Assembly: GCA_041391925.1 (NCBI GenBank)
Contig: JAWKNA010000003.1
Span: 496,001 to 560,000, forward strand
Direction of reading: 5' to 3'
DNA from: JBPOFM01 sp041391925
GTDB taxonomy: Bacteria; Bacteroidota; Bacteroidia; Flavobacteriales; Flavobacteriaceae
Length of the DNA: 64,000 nucleotides
The first letter of the stretch is position 1; the number at the start of each line of letters is the position of its first letter. Positions 26,570 to 34,884 of the stretch are shown here, in pieces. A program made the position numbers and the translations under genes. Under the pieces are notes generated by a model, which searched no databases, was not told the origin of the DNA, and saw nothing but the letters and a program-made list of their open reading frames with translations.

Positions 26570-29125
26570 TTGAATACATCTTTAAAAGCCATAATACTTC
26601 TGTTTGGTTCAGCTACAATCATATCAAGTTGTTCCAGAAAAAATGACACATTCATCAACAGGAATTTCCATGCTTTAGGTACAAAATACAACATTCTATA
26701 CAATGGCGGAATTGCACTTGAAAACGGTCGTGAAGCTATTGACAATGCCTACACAGACAATTATTGGGAATTACTCCCTGTAGAACGGATGCAAGTTGAA
26801 GAAGATGTGATGCTGCCGGGTCAATCCAAAAATGCCGATTTTGAACGTGCTGAGGAAAAGGCGATTAAAGCGGTTCAAAAACACGGCATGAACATCAACG
26901 GAAAAGAGCACAATCCACAAATCGATGAGGCCTATTTGTTGTTGGGCCAAGCACGTTATTTTGACCAACGGTTTGTTCCTGCATTGGAGGCTTTCAATTA
27001 TATTCTTTACAAATATCCAGCAAGTGATAAGATTAATACATCCAGAGTTTGGCGTGAAAAAACCAACATTCGTTTGGAAAACAACGAACTGGCAATCCAA
27101 AATCTTAAGAGACTGATTTATCAAGAAGTATTGGACGACCAGGATTTGGCAGATGCTACTGCGAGTATGGCGCAAGCCTATATCAATCTAAAAGCCAAAG
27201 ACAGTGCATTGACACAATTAGCCATTGCAGCTGAAGTCACCAAAAAAAACAAGGAAAAAGCCCGTTACAACTACATAAGAGGACAATTATATAATGAGTT
27301 TGGTTACAAAGACAGCGCAAATATCGCTTTTGAAAAAGTGATTGAATTGCATAGAAAAATTCCACGCGCCTATTATATTAATGCACATTTGGCAAAAGCC
27401 AGTAATTTTGATTATGATACAGGCGACCAAGTGGCATTTTTGGAATATTTGACCGAGCTGGAAGAAGACCGTGAGAATCGTCCGTTTTTAGGAAAGATTT
27501 ATTACCGTATTGCTGAATTTCACAAACATAATGAATCAGATTCGTTAGCAATAGCGTATTATAATAAATCGCTCCGTTCCCAAACCACAGACAAAGAACT
27601 TCGTGCTATTGATTATACAACGCTTGGAGACATGAATTTCGACAAAGCGGAATATAAAATAGCCGGAGCGTATTATGACAGCACTATGAATAACATGGTT
27701 TTGAACAGTAAACCCTATAGAACCATCAAGCGCAAACGCGAAAATTTGGATGATGTGATATATTATGAAGATATCGCGCAGGTCAATGATAGTATTCTGA
27801 ATCTTGCCAGTCTTTCCAAAGAAGACCAAATGGCATTATTTACAGACTATACTAATGAATTAAAGAAAAAAGCGGAAGCTGCTAAAGAAAAAGCGGAAGC
27901 AGCCGCTCGTCTCAATACGGGTCTTAAAACTGCAAACGATGTTGACAAAGGCATTCAAAGAAGTGATGCAGCCAACAGCAAGGTTGGTGGTGGTAAACAG
28001 CTCTTTTATTTTTATAACCCAACAACAGTTGCTTATGGGAAGAATGAGTTTTTGAAAATTTGGGGAGACCGTTCGCTAAAGGACAATTGGAGGCTTTCGG
28101 ATTCGCGCACAACCTCTGGAGGAACTCAAACCTCCAATCCATTGTTTGCTGATGCTTCTGAAGATGAGCTATACGACCCCGAGTTTTATGTAGCCAAGAT
28201 TCCATCAGATCAAAAGGTATTGGACAGTTTGGCTAAAGAACGAAACTTTGCATATTACCAATTGGGCTCTATTTATAAGGAAAAATTCAAGGAATATAAT
28301 TTGGCAAAAGATAAACTCGAAAAGTTATTGGATAATAGCCCGGAAGAGCGATTGATTTTGCCTACCAAATATAATCTTTATAAAATCTATCAGGAATTAA
28401 ATTTGGATTCTGAAGCAGAATTGGTCAAGAATGACATCATGAACACTTATTCCGAGTCTCGTTATGCGGAGATTTTGAGAAATCCTAATTCAGGTTTAGC
28501 GAAAGATGAAAACAGCCCTGAAAGTTTGTATGAAAAGCTGTTCGAGGATTATAACAATCAAAATTATCAATTGGTCATAGACAAAGCAGACACTTATATC
28601 AATCAGTTTGAGGGTGAACCAATCGTTCCGAAATTTGAGATTTTGAAAGCATCTGCCAAGGCACGTTTATTTGGGTTTGAAGCCTATAAAGAAAGTGTCA
28701 ATTTTATTGCGCTTACCTATCCTAATTCTCCAGAAGGAAAGCGCGCACAAGAAATTATGCAAACTGTAATTCCAACACTTGAGAATAAAGAATTTGTAAA
28801 AGAAGAGGAGTCAAAAAACTTCAATGTCATTTATCAATTTGATAGTAATGCCCCTCAAGAAATTGAAGAATTTGTCAAAAAATTGGATGAAGAAGTCAAG
28901 GACATCAGATATTATGAGCTATCGACCTCAACAGATCTATACGACAAAAACACCACGTTTGTTGTGGTACACGGACTTAAAAGCATTCAAGGAGCAAGAG
29001 GGTTTGCAGACTTGCTCACTGAACGAAAATCAAAAATTACCAGACCTTATATTGCAATTTCGTCAGATAATTACGAAATTGTTCAAATGCACAAAAATTT
29101 AAATGATTATTTAGCAATCCAATAA
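26570..29125 (+). CDS. porW: TPR lipoprotein, PorW/SprE-like (type IX secretion/gliding)
   Basis: This 851-residue lipoprotein has a signal peptide ending in the lipobox-like IISSC at residues 17-21. The mature protein is mostly helical with several TPR-type repeats: at about 110-160 (AYLLLGQARYFDQRFVPAL), 230-265, 310-360 and 600-650. A low-complexity Lys/Ala/Glu coiled segment lies near 425-445. The start motif FHALGTKYNILYNGGIALE and the length match SprE of Flavobacterium johnsoniae and PorW of Porphyromonas, required for type IX secretion. This is from memory of the family. The start is a TTG at 26570. The secreted metalloprotease at 62264 and GldH at 55672 fit a T9SS-bearing, possibly gliding, organism. 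Confidence 0.8.
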   Translation: MNTSLKAIILLFGSATIISSCSRKNDTFINRNFHALGTKYNILYNGGIALENGREAIDNAYTDNYWELLPVERMQVEEDVMLPGQSKNADFERAEEKAIKAVQKHGMNINGKEHNPQIDEAYLLLGQARYFDQRFVPALEAFNYILYKYPASDKINTSRVWREKTNIRLENNELAIQNLKRLIYQEVLDDQDLADATASMAQAYINLKAKDSALTQLAIAAEVTKKNKEKARYNYIRGQLYNEFGYKDSANIAFEKVIELHRKIPRAYYINAHLAKASNFDYDTGDQVAFLEYLTELEEDRENRPFLGKIYYRIAEFHKHNESDSLAIAYYNKSLRSQTTDKELRAIDYTTLGDMNFDKAEYKIAGAYYDSTMNNMVLNSKPYRTIKRKRENLDDVIYYEDIAQVNDSILNLASLSKEDQMALFTDYTNELKKKAEAAKEKAEAAARLNTGLKTANDVDKGIQRSDAANSKVGGGKQLFYFYNPTTVAYGKNEFLKIWGDRSLKDNWRLSDSRTTSGGTQTSNPLFADASEDELYDPEFYVAKIPSDQKVLDSLAKERNFAYYQLGSIYKEKFKEYNLAKDKLEKLLDNSPEERLILPTKYNLYKIYQELNLDSEAELVKNDIMNTYSESRYAEILRNPNSGLAKDENSPESLYEKLFEDYNNQNYQLVIDKADTYINQFEGEPIVPKFEILKASAKARLFGFEAYKESVNFIALTYPNSPEGKRAQEIMQTVIPTLENKEFVKEEESKNFNVIYQFDSNAPQEIEEFVKKLDEEVKDIRYYELSTSTDLYDKNTTFVVVHGLKSIQGARGFADLLTERKSKITRPYIAISSDNYEIVQMHKNLNDYLAIQ

Positions 29126-29138
29126 ACTAACAGAACCA

Positions 29139-29576
29139 ATGTTTTCAGGCATAAAAAAAGAACATATGGCAACAGAAACAGGATCACAGCAAAACTCTAT
29201 CGCTAAAGGCTCTACAATTACAGGAGATATTGTCAGCGATGGCGATTTTAGAATAGAAGGCACCATTCAAGGCAATGTCAAAACCCCCGGAAAAGTAGTC
29301 ATTGGCAGAACCGGAATTATCAAAGGTACATTAACAAGTGCCAATGCCGATATTGAAGGCAAATTTTCAGGCAAACTGATTTTATCAGACACGTTATCTT
29401 TAAAATCGACGGCGTATGTGGAAGGAGAAGTGGAAGTCGCAAAACTGGCTGTGGAACCAGGCGCAACTTTTAATGCAACATGTGCCATGAAGGGAGCCAT
29501 AAAAGAATTGGGGAATGGAGGACAAAGACCAGCACAGCAACAACAACCAGAACGAAAAGAAGGTCAAACTGCTTAA
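29139..29576 (+). CDS. Bactofilin (polymer-forming cytoskeletal protein)
   Basis: This 145-residue protein has the bactofilin core: a right-handed beta-helix of short repeats with GSTITGDIVSDGDFRIEGTIQGNVKTPGKVVIGRTGIIKG near residues 25-65 and continuing to about 125. A proline/glutamine-rich tail follows. Bactofilins form nucleotide-independent filaments on the inner membrane and help place cell-wall enzymes. It lies 13 bases after the PorW/SprE-like gene and its 3' end overlaps atpZ by 62 bases, so it is probably in one transcript with both. Confidence 0.92.
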   Translation: MFSGIKKEHMATETGSQQNSIAKGSTITGDIVSDGDFRIEGTIQGNVKTPGKVVIGRTGIIKGTLTSANADIEGKFSGKLILSDTLSLKSTAYVEGEVEVAKLAVEPGATFNATCAMKGAIKELGNGGQRPAQQQQPERKEGQTA

Positions 29577-29778
29577 TTCGTCTTATGCTAGGTATTCTAG
29601 TATAGCCATCCAAATGTTTGCTATCATTGGCATTGGCACTTTCATCGGTGTCAAATTGGATGAAAAATATCCTAATGAGAACAATTGGTTTACAGTGATT
29701 TTATCTTTAACCTCTGTAATAGGCTCAATAGTTATGGTCATTCGCCAAATCATTGTCAATTCTAAAGAGGACAACTAA
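29515..29778 (+). CDS. atpZ: AtpZ/AtpI family protein
   Basis: This 87-residue protein has a charged N-terminus, then two transmembrane helices at about residues 29-47 and 58-80, with the FIGVKLDEKYPNENNWFTVI loop between them. This is the AtpZ family layout, located directly before ATP synthase genes. AtpZ/AtpI proteins are thought to help assemble the c-ring or carry Mg2+/Ca2+. The start at 29515 lies inside the bactofilin gene in another frame, giving a 62-base overlap. The next gene starts one base after its stop. Confidence 0.85.
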   Translation: MEDKDQHSNNNQNEKKVKLLNSSYARYSSIAIQMFAIIGIGTFIGVKLDEKYPNENNWFTVILSLTSVIGSIVMVIRQIIVNSKEDN

Positions 29779-29779
29779 A

Positions 29780-30181
29780 ATGAATCAACACTTCAAGAAA
29801 AGACAAACAACGTTCTTACTACAAAATGTTATAGTTTCAATTGTTTTATTTGGAATTCATTCGTATTTGATATCCTATTTTGCGACAGACACCATTTTGT
29901 TTTTCCAATTATGGCAAATTTATCTGTTCCATTTTGTGGTCACCACTGGACTTTATACGGTCATAAATCTTCAATATTCCAATGGTAAAACAGAGGTCTT
30001 CAACACATTTATGGTCGTTACCTTCCTTAAAATGACCTTGTCCATTTTGTTTTTACTGCCATTGTTGCTTTCAAGTTTTGAGAATAAGCAACCGGATGTT
30101 TTCAACTTTTTTATACCTTATTTCTTATACTTGTTTTTTGAGGTGTATTCTGTCACCCAATTTCTTCAAAAAAAGCCCTAA
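29780..30181 (+). CDS. Membrane protein at the AtpI position (DUF6168-like)
   Basis: This 133-residue protein has four predicted transmembrane helices and short loops. It takes the position of atpI between atpZ and atpB. I match it tentatively to DUF6168, a family found there in flavobacteria. It may help assemble the F0 sector, but this is inferred from place and topology only. The ATG at 29780 is chosen; the TTG at 29753 overlaps atpZ and adds nine charged residues. It is separated from atpB by a strong promoter, so atpB may also be transcribed without it. Confidence 0.72.
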   Translation: MNQHFKKRQTTFLLQNVIVSIVLFGIHSYLISYFATDTILFFQLWQIYLFHFVVTTGLYTVINLQYSNGKTEVFNTFMVVTFLKMTLSILFLLPLLLSSFENKQPDVFNFFIPYFLYLFFEVYSVTQFLQKKP

Positions 30182-30213
30182 AAATCATTCATTTAATATT
30201 GATAAAAAAAGTG

Positions 30214-30244
30214 TTTGCCAATTAACTTATTGTGCGTACATTTG
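30214..30244 (+). promoter_or_regulatory. Strong Bacteroidota promoter for the ATP synthase operon
   Basis: TTTG at 30214-30217 and TACATTTG at 30237-30244 are separated by 19 bases, an exact fit to the Bacteroidota consensus TTTG-N19-TANNTTTG. The predicted start lies around 30250, about 30 bases before the atpB ATG. This is the clearest promoter in the window. Confidence 0.8.
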
Positions 30245-30281
30245 CACGGAATTTAAAGCAAGGTATTTTAAGCCATAAGGA

Positions 30282-31367
30282 ATGACAGTAAGCACCTTTA
30301 AAAACGTTTTGTTTTCGGTTCTTTTTTTATCAATTTCATTTGTTGGATTTGCTAAAGAAGAAACCGAAACACCTGAAAAAGAAAAGTTTGATGCCAAGGA
30401 AATGATTATGCACCATGTTAAGGATGCACATGAATTCCATATCATCGATATTAATGGCAAACCTGTTTCCATTTCATTGCCTGTGATCTTAATTACAGAT
30501 AACGGGTTGGTCACTTTTATGGCAAGTGAGTTCCATCATGATGATTCTGGGCATCATGTGGTGGAAAAAGACGGAATGAAATTCGTAAAACTGCATGAAA
30601 AAATCTATCAATTAAACGAAGGGGCTCACGCAGTTGAATTTGACGCAGAGCACCATCCAACAAATGCATCAACTCCTTGGAATCTGTCAATTACCAGAAA
30701 CGTATTTATGATGTGGGTTTCCGCTCTTGTTTTGATATTGATATTTGTCACTGCGGCAAGAAGATATAAGAAATCAGAAGGGAATGTACCAACTGGCATT
30801 GCTGGTTTTGTAGAGCCGTTAATTGTGTTTGTGCGCGACGATATTGCCCGACCAATGATCGGTGAGCACAGGTACAAAAAATATATGCCGTATTTATTGA
30901 CCATTTTTTTCTTTATCTGGATTAACAACATTTTTGGATTGATTCCGATTTTGAATGGCGCAAACTTAAGTGGGAACATTGCTTTTACTATGGTATTGGC
31001 ATTGTTTACATTCATCATTACAACTGTTAGTGGAAACAAAAATTACTGGAAGCACATCTTCTGGATGCCAGGCGTGCCTGTTCCGATGAAGTTGTTCCTT
31101 ATGCCGATTGAGTTAATTGGAATTTTCACCAAGCCAATCTCTCTAATGATCCGACTGTTCGCAAACATTACAGCAGGGCACATCATTATCTTGGCATTGA
31201 TGTCATTGATATTCATTTTTGAAACCGTATTGATTGCACCAGTTTCTGTAGCATTCTCATTGTTTATTACTGTTATAGAAATTGTGGTAACCGCAATACA
31301 AGCATATATATTTACAATTTTGTCAGCCCTGTATTTTGGTATGGCAACTGAAGAAGAGCATCATTAA
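30282..31367 (+). CDS. atpB: ATP synthase F0 subunit a
   Basis: This 361-residue membrane protein forms the proton half-channels of the F0 motor. It is longer than the E. coli subunit because of a signal peptide and a periplasmic N-terminal domain of about 120 residues, a layout known in Bacteroidota. The core has the essential Arg near residue 291 in SLMIRLFANITAGH and the PIELIGIFTKPIS segment. A His-rich stretch (FHHDDSGHHVVE) sits in the N-terminal domain. It is the first gene after the strong promoter and is followed 21 bases later by atpE. Confidence 0.97.
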   Translation: MTVSTFKNVLFSVLFLSISFVGFAKEETETPEKEKFDAKEMIMHHVKDAHEFHIIDINGKPVSISLPVILITDNGLVTFMASEFHHDDSGHHVVEKDGMKFVKLHEKIYQLNEGAHAVEFDAEHHPTNASTPWNLSITRNVFMMWVSALVLILIFVTAARRYKKSEGNVPTGIAGFVEPLIVFVRDDIARPMIGEHRYKKYMPYLLTIFFFIWINNIFGLIPILNGANLSGNIAFTMVLALFTFIITTVSGNKNYWKHIFWMPGVPVPMKLFLMPIELIGIFTKPISLMIRLFANITAGHIIILALMSLIFIFETVLIAPVSVAFSLFITVIEIVVTAIQAYIFTILSALYFGMATEEEHH

Positions 31368-31388
31368 TTAATTTAAATTTTTATTACT

Positions 31389-31610
31389 ATGGAACCTGTA
31401 ACAACAATTACTGGGATTGCAGCTATCGGAGCTGGTTTAGCGGCTATTGGGGCTGGCTTAGGTATTGGTAAAATCGGTGGATCTGCCATGGAAGCTATGG
31501 CACGTCAACCTGAAATGCACGGTAAAATTCAAACCTCTGCATTGATTTTAGCAGCCTTCGTTGAGGCGGTAGCACTATTTGGTGTTGTCGTTGCTCTTTT
31601 GCAAGGATAA
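31389..31610 (+). CDS. atpE: ATP synthase F0 subunit c
   Basis: This 73-residue hairpin protein forms the rotor ring. It has two hydrophobic helices, the polar loop RQPE at residues 39-42, and the ion-binding Glu at 59 in LAAFVEAVALFG. The glycine-rich first helix (GAGLAAIGAGLGIG) packs the ring. The Gln/Ser/Thr set that coordinates Na+ in sodium-type rings is not seen around Glu59, so a proton-driven ring is likely. An inverted repeat lies between this gene and atpF. Confidence 0.96.
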   Translation: MEPVTTITGIAAIGAGLAAIGAGLGIGKIGGSAMEAMARQPEMHGKIQTSALILAAFVEAVALFGVVVALLQG

Positions 31611-31630
31611 TCTCAATAAAAGGTCAAATG

Positions 31631-31665
31631 ATATACAGAAGTAACGGTTGGTTGCTTCTGTATAT
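31631..31665 (+). promoter_or_regulatory. Inverted repeat between atpE and atpF
   Basis: ATATACAGAAG (31631-31641) and CTTCTGTATAT (31655-31665) form a perfect 11-bp stem with a 13-base loop. No T-run follows, so it is not a simple terminator. It may stabilise the atpE mRNA or act as a processing site that raises c-subunit output relative to atpF. Confidence 0.65.
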
Positions 31666-31698
31666 TAAATTTAAAATTAATTAGAAACACAAAAGGAA

Positions 31699-32193
31699 AT
31701 GGATTTAGTAACACCTGGTTTTGGACTCGTCGTTTGGACAATCATTACATTCTTATGTTTATTGTTTATCTTGAGAAAATTTGCTTGGAAACCAATTCTT
31801 GGAGCCGTTGAAGACCGCGAAAACGGTATTAAAGATGCATTGGCTTCGGCTGAAAACGCTCGTAAAGAAATGGAAAACCTAAAGGCAGATAACGAGCGCA
31901 TCCTTAATGAAGCTCGCGCTGAGCGCGAAGCCATGTTGAAAGATGCACGTGACATCAAAAACAAAATGATTTCTGATGCTAAAGACGAAGCACAATCACA
32001 AGCAAAAAAAATGATTGAGCAAGCACAAACTGCGATAGAGAGCGAGAAAAAAGCGGCCATGGCAGAATTGAGAAATCAAGTCGCTACGCTGTCTGTAGAT
32101 ATTGCAGAAAAAGTAGTTCGTGGAGAATTATCGGACAAAGACAAACAACTAAAATTGGTTGAGTCTATGTTGAGTGATGCAAAACTAAATTAA
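31699..32193 (+). CDS. atpF: ATP synthase F0 subunit b
   Basis: This 164-residue subunit forms the peripheral stalk linking F0 to F1. It has one N-terminal membrane helix (about residues 6-27: GFGLVVWTIITFLCLLFIL) followed by a long charged amphipathic helix rich in Ala, Glu and Lys, and a C-terminal part that meets subunit delta. It starts 88 bases after atpE, the inverted repeat being in this gap, and ends 7 bases before atpH. Confidence 0.95.
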   Translation: MDLVTPGFGLVVWTIITFLCLLFILRKFAWKPILGAVEDRENGIKDALASAENARKEMENLKADNERILNEARAEREAMLKDARDIKNKMISDAKDEAQSQAKKMIEQAQTAIESEKKAAMAELRNQVATLSVDIAEKVVRGELSDKDKQLKLVESMLSDAKLN

Positions 32194-32200
32194 TACACTG

Positions 32201-32737
32201 ATGGCGCAAACAAGTGCAGCAATACGTTATGCAAAAGCAGTTTTGGATTTGGCAAAAGAGCAAAAGTCAGCTCCTGCTGTCAATGATGATATGAAGGCTA
32301 TTGCCAATGCAGTGGCAGAAAGCAAAGAATTAAAAGATATGCTTCAAAGCCCTGTTGTGCCTATTGTAACAAAGAAATCTGCTTTGTTAGCTGTATTTAA
32401 AGATTTAAACAAATTGAGCATTAACCTAATAGACACGCTGATTGCTAATAAACGTATTGATATTTTAGGTAATGTCGCTCAAAAATATAATCAGTTGTTT
32501 GATAAAGAACAAGGCACACAAGTTGCAAAAGTAACCACAGCTGTCCCTTTGACGGACGAATTGGAAAAAATGGTGCTTGCAAAAGTCAAAGAATTGACAG
32601 GAAAACATGCCGAAATCATAAATGTTATAGATGAAGAGATTTTAGGAGGATTCATCCTTCGTTTGGGAGATTTGCAGTATGATGCCAGCATTGCGAATAA
32701 ATTAAATAAACTTAAGCGAGAATTTACTTTAAACTAA
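32201..32737 (+). CDS. atpH: ATP synthase F1 subunit delta
   Basis: This 178-residue protein caps F1 and holds the stalk. It opens SAAIRYAKAVLDLAKEQ, and near its C-terminus has IDEEILGGFILRLGDLQYDASIANKLNKLK, the well-conserved OSCP/delta signature. Length is normal. It is followed 5 bases later by a small secreted protein that is not part of the complex, and atpA comes only after that. Confidence 0.95.
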   Translation: MAQTSAAIRYAKAVLDLAKEQKSAPAVNDDMKAIANAVAESKELKDMLQSPVVPIVTKKSALLAVFKDLNKLSINLIDTLIANKRIDILGNVAQKYNQLFDKEQGTQVAKVTTAVPLTDELEKMVLAKVKELTGKHAEIINVIDEEILGGFILRLGDLQYDASIANKLNKLKREFTLN

Positions 32738-32742
32738 CCAAT

Positions 32743-33198
32743 ATGAAATCAATAAAAGTTTTATCATCATTTTTATTCATTCTTTTAGCATTCAATGTTA
32801 ATGCTCAAAAAATCAAGATTAAAAAAGATGTTGCTCAAGTAGATGGTGTTGAGTATTTAAAAATCGAAAAAATAAATCCCACAAAATACTTTGTATCAAC
32901 ACTTGACGGAAATGAAATACTATCAATAAATTTGGAATCATTCGGAACCGGTAAATACAACCAAGGGTATGGACCCAGAACCGAAATCATGCATTGGTAT
33001 TCTGAGATAAAGTTTCTTAACAATGAAGAAATAGGCGATGTATTTGAAGTGGATGAAGGAAGACTTAAAAACATTGTTGAAATGTTCTATAACTCAAATA
33101 TTATTGTCGATGGACAGCTCTCTACTGAGAATGCAAAAAGAATGATTGAGAAGTATAGCGAAAATGTCTCTGAAAGAAGATTTCTTACAAAAAATTAA
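32743..33198 (+). CDS. Unknown secreted protein inserted between atpH and atpA
   Basis: This 151-residue protein has a clear signal peptide (KSIKVLSSFLFILLAFNVNAQ, probable cleavage after the Ala). The mature part is polar and probably mixed alpha/beta. I recognise no family. It lies 5 bases after atpH and 68 bases before atpA, in the same direction, so it is probably read in the ATP synthase transcript. In most bacteria atpH is followed directly by atpA. The gap before atpA holds a direct repeat. There is no sign of a transposase; base usage looks like the neighbours. A role in the complex is not implied, since the product should be exported. Confidence 0.7.
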   Translation: MKSIKVLSSFLFILLAFNVNAQKIKIKKDVAQVDGVEYLKIEKINPTKYFVSTLDGNEILSINLESFGTGKYNQGYGPRTEIMHWYSEIKFLNNEEIGDVFEVDEGRLKNIVEMFYNSNIIVDGQLSTENAKRMIEKYSENVSERRFLTKN

Positions 33199-33226
33199 AT
33201 TTAAACAAAAGGGTCGGACTGTTGAT

Positions 33227-33253
33227 GTCTAACATCTAAAGTCTAACATCTAA
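33227..33253. repeat. 14-bp direct repeat pair before atpA
   Basis: GTCTAACATCTAA occurs at 33227-33239 and again at 33241-33253, a 14-base period with one variable base. Similar short AACATCTAA-type repeats are common between flavobacterial genes, from memory. It may mark where the upstream gene was inserted. Confidence 0.8.
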
Positions 33254-33266
33254 TACTAATTAAAAA

Positions 33267-34847
33267 ATGGCAGAAGTAAAACCAGCTGAAATATCAGCAA
33301 TCTTAAAACAACAATTGTCAGGATTTGAAGCAAGCGCTTCTTTGGACGAAGTAGGAACAGTATTGACTGTTGGAGATGGTATTGCACGTGTTTACGGCTT
33401 ATCGAATGTTCAATATGGTGAGTTGGTGGAATTTGACGGCGGACTTGAAGGCATCGTATTGAATCTGGAAGAGGATAACGTGGGTGTAGTATTGTTAGGT
33501 CCTTCTAAAGAAATCAGCGAAGGTTCTACGGTAAAACGTACAAAACGCATTGCATCCCTTAAAGTTGGTGAAGAGATTGTTGGGCGTGTTGTGGATACCT
33601 TGGGTAATCCAATCGATGGTAAAGGTCCAATTGGAGGAAAATTATATGAGATGCCATTGGAGCGTAAAGCACCTGGTGTTATCTTCCGTCAACCAGTTAC
33701 AGAACCATTACAAACAGGTATCAAATCAATCGATGCCATGATTCCAGTAGGTCGTGGTCAGCGTGAGTTGGTCATTGGTGACCGTCAAACAGGTAAAACA
33801 ACCGTTTGTATTGATACCATTTTAAATCAAAAAGAATTTTACGATGCAGGTGAACCTGTGTTCTGTATTTATGTAGCTGTAGGACAAAAAGCATCTACAG
33901 TAGCAAACATTGCACAAACTTTGGAAGACAAAGGCGCAATGGCTTATACTGTTATTGTGGCGGCAAATGCATCCGATCCAGCTCCTATGCAGGTTTACGC
34001 ACCATTTGCTGGTGCAGCGATTGGTGAGTATTTTAGAGATACTGGCCGTCCAGCCTTGATTATTTTTGATGACTTGTCAAAACAAGCGGTCGCTTATCGT
34101 GAGGTATCCTTGTTATTACGTCGTCCACCAGGACGTGAGGCCTATCCAGGTGACGTTTTCTACCTTCACTCAAGATTATTGGAGCGTTCAGCAAAAGTCA
34201 TCGCCAATGATGACATTGCAAAAGAAATGAACGACTTACCTGAAGTATTAAAACCAATGGTAAAAGGAGGAGGATCATTGACAGCACTTCCTATTATTGA
34301 AACACAAGCTGGTGACGTATCTGCATATATCCCAACCAACGTAATTTCGATTACGGATGGACAGATTTTCTTGGATGGTGACTTGTTCAACTCAGGTGTT
34401 CGTCCTGCAATTAACGTAGGTATTTCCGTATCTCGTGTGGGTGGTAATGCACAGATTAAATCAATGAAAAAGGTTGCTGGTACCCTAAAATTAGATCAAG
34501 CACAATATCGCGAGTTGGAAGCTTTTGCTAAATTTGGTTCTGACCTTGACGCTTCAACGTTGAATGTCATCGAAAAAGGTAAGCGTAACGTGGAAATTTT
34601 GAAACAAGCACAAAATGACCCTTATACTGTTGAAGACCAAATCGCAATTATCTATGCTGGTTCTAAAAACTTGTTAAGAGATGTTCCTGTTGAAAAAGTA
34701 AAGGAATTCGAAAGAGATTATTTGGAATTCTTGAAAGCGAAACACAGCGACACTTTGGCAACATTGAAAGCAGGAAAACTGACGGATGAAGTTACAGACA
34801 CATTAACAACTGTAGCAAAAGAATTGTCGGCGAAGTATAGGAAATAA
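33267..34847 (+). CDS. atpA: ATP synthase F1 subunit alpha
   Basis: This 526-residue subunit pairs with beta in the catalytic F1 head and carries non-catalytic nucleotide sites. Walker A GDRQTGKTT lies near residues 171-179, Walker B LIIFDDLSKQ near 268, and the conserved segment RRPPGREAYPGDVFYLHSRLLERSA near 290-315. The C-terminal helical domain is complete. Beta (atpD) and epsilon (atpC) are not next to it, as is usual in Bacteroidota, where they form a separate operon. Confidence 0.98.
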   Translation: MAEVKPAEISAILKQQLSGFEASASLDEVGTVLTVGDGIARVYGLSNVQYGELVEFDGGLEGIVLNLEEDNVGVVLLGPSKEISEGSTVKRTKRIASLKVGEEIVGRVVDTLGNPIDGKGPIGGKLYEMPLERKAPGVIFRQPVTEPLQTGIKSIDAMIPVGRGQRELVIGDRQTGKTTVCIDTILNQKEFYDAGEPVFCIYVAVGQKASTVANIAQTLEDKGAMAYTVIVAANASDPAPMQVYAPFAGAAIGEYFRDTGRPALIIFDDLSKQAVAYREVSLLLRRPPGREAYPGDVFYLHSRLLERSAKVIANDDIAKEMNDLPEVLKPMVKGGGSLTALPIIETQAGDVSAYIPTNVISITDGQIFLDGDLFNSGVRPAINVGISVSRVGGNAQIKSMKKVAGTLKLDQAQYRELEAFAKFGSDLDASTLNVIEKGKRNVEILKQAQNDPYTVEDQIAIIYAGSKNLLRDVPVEKVKEFERDYLEFLKAKHSDTLATLKAGKLTDEVTDTLTTVAKELSAKYRK

Positions 34848-34884
34848 TTCAGAGTTCAACATTCCGAATTCATAATTATAAAAA

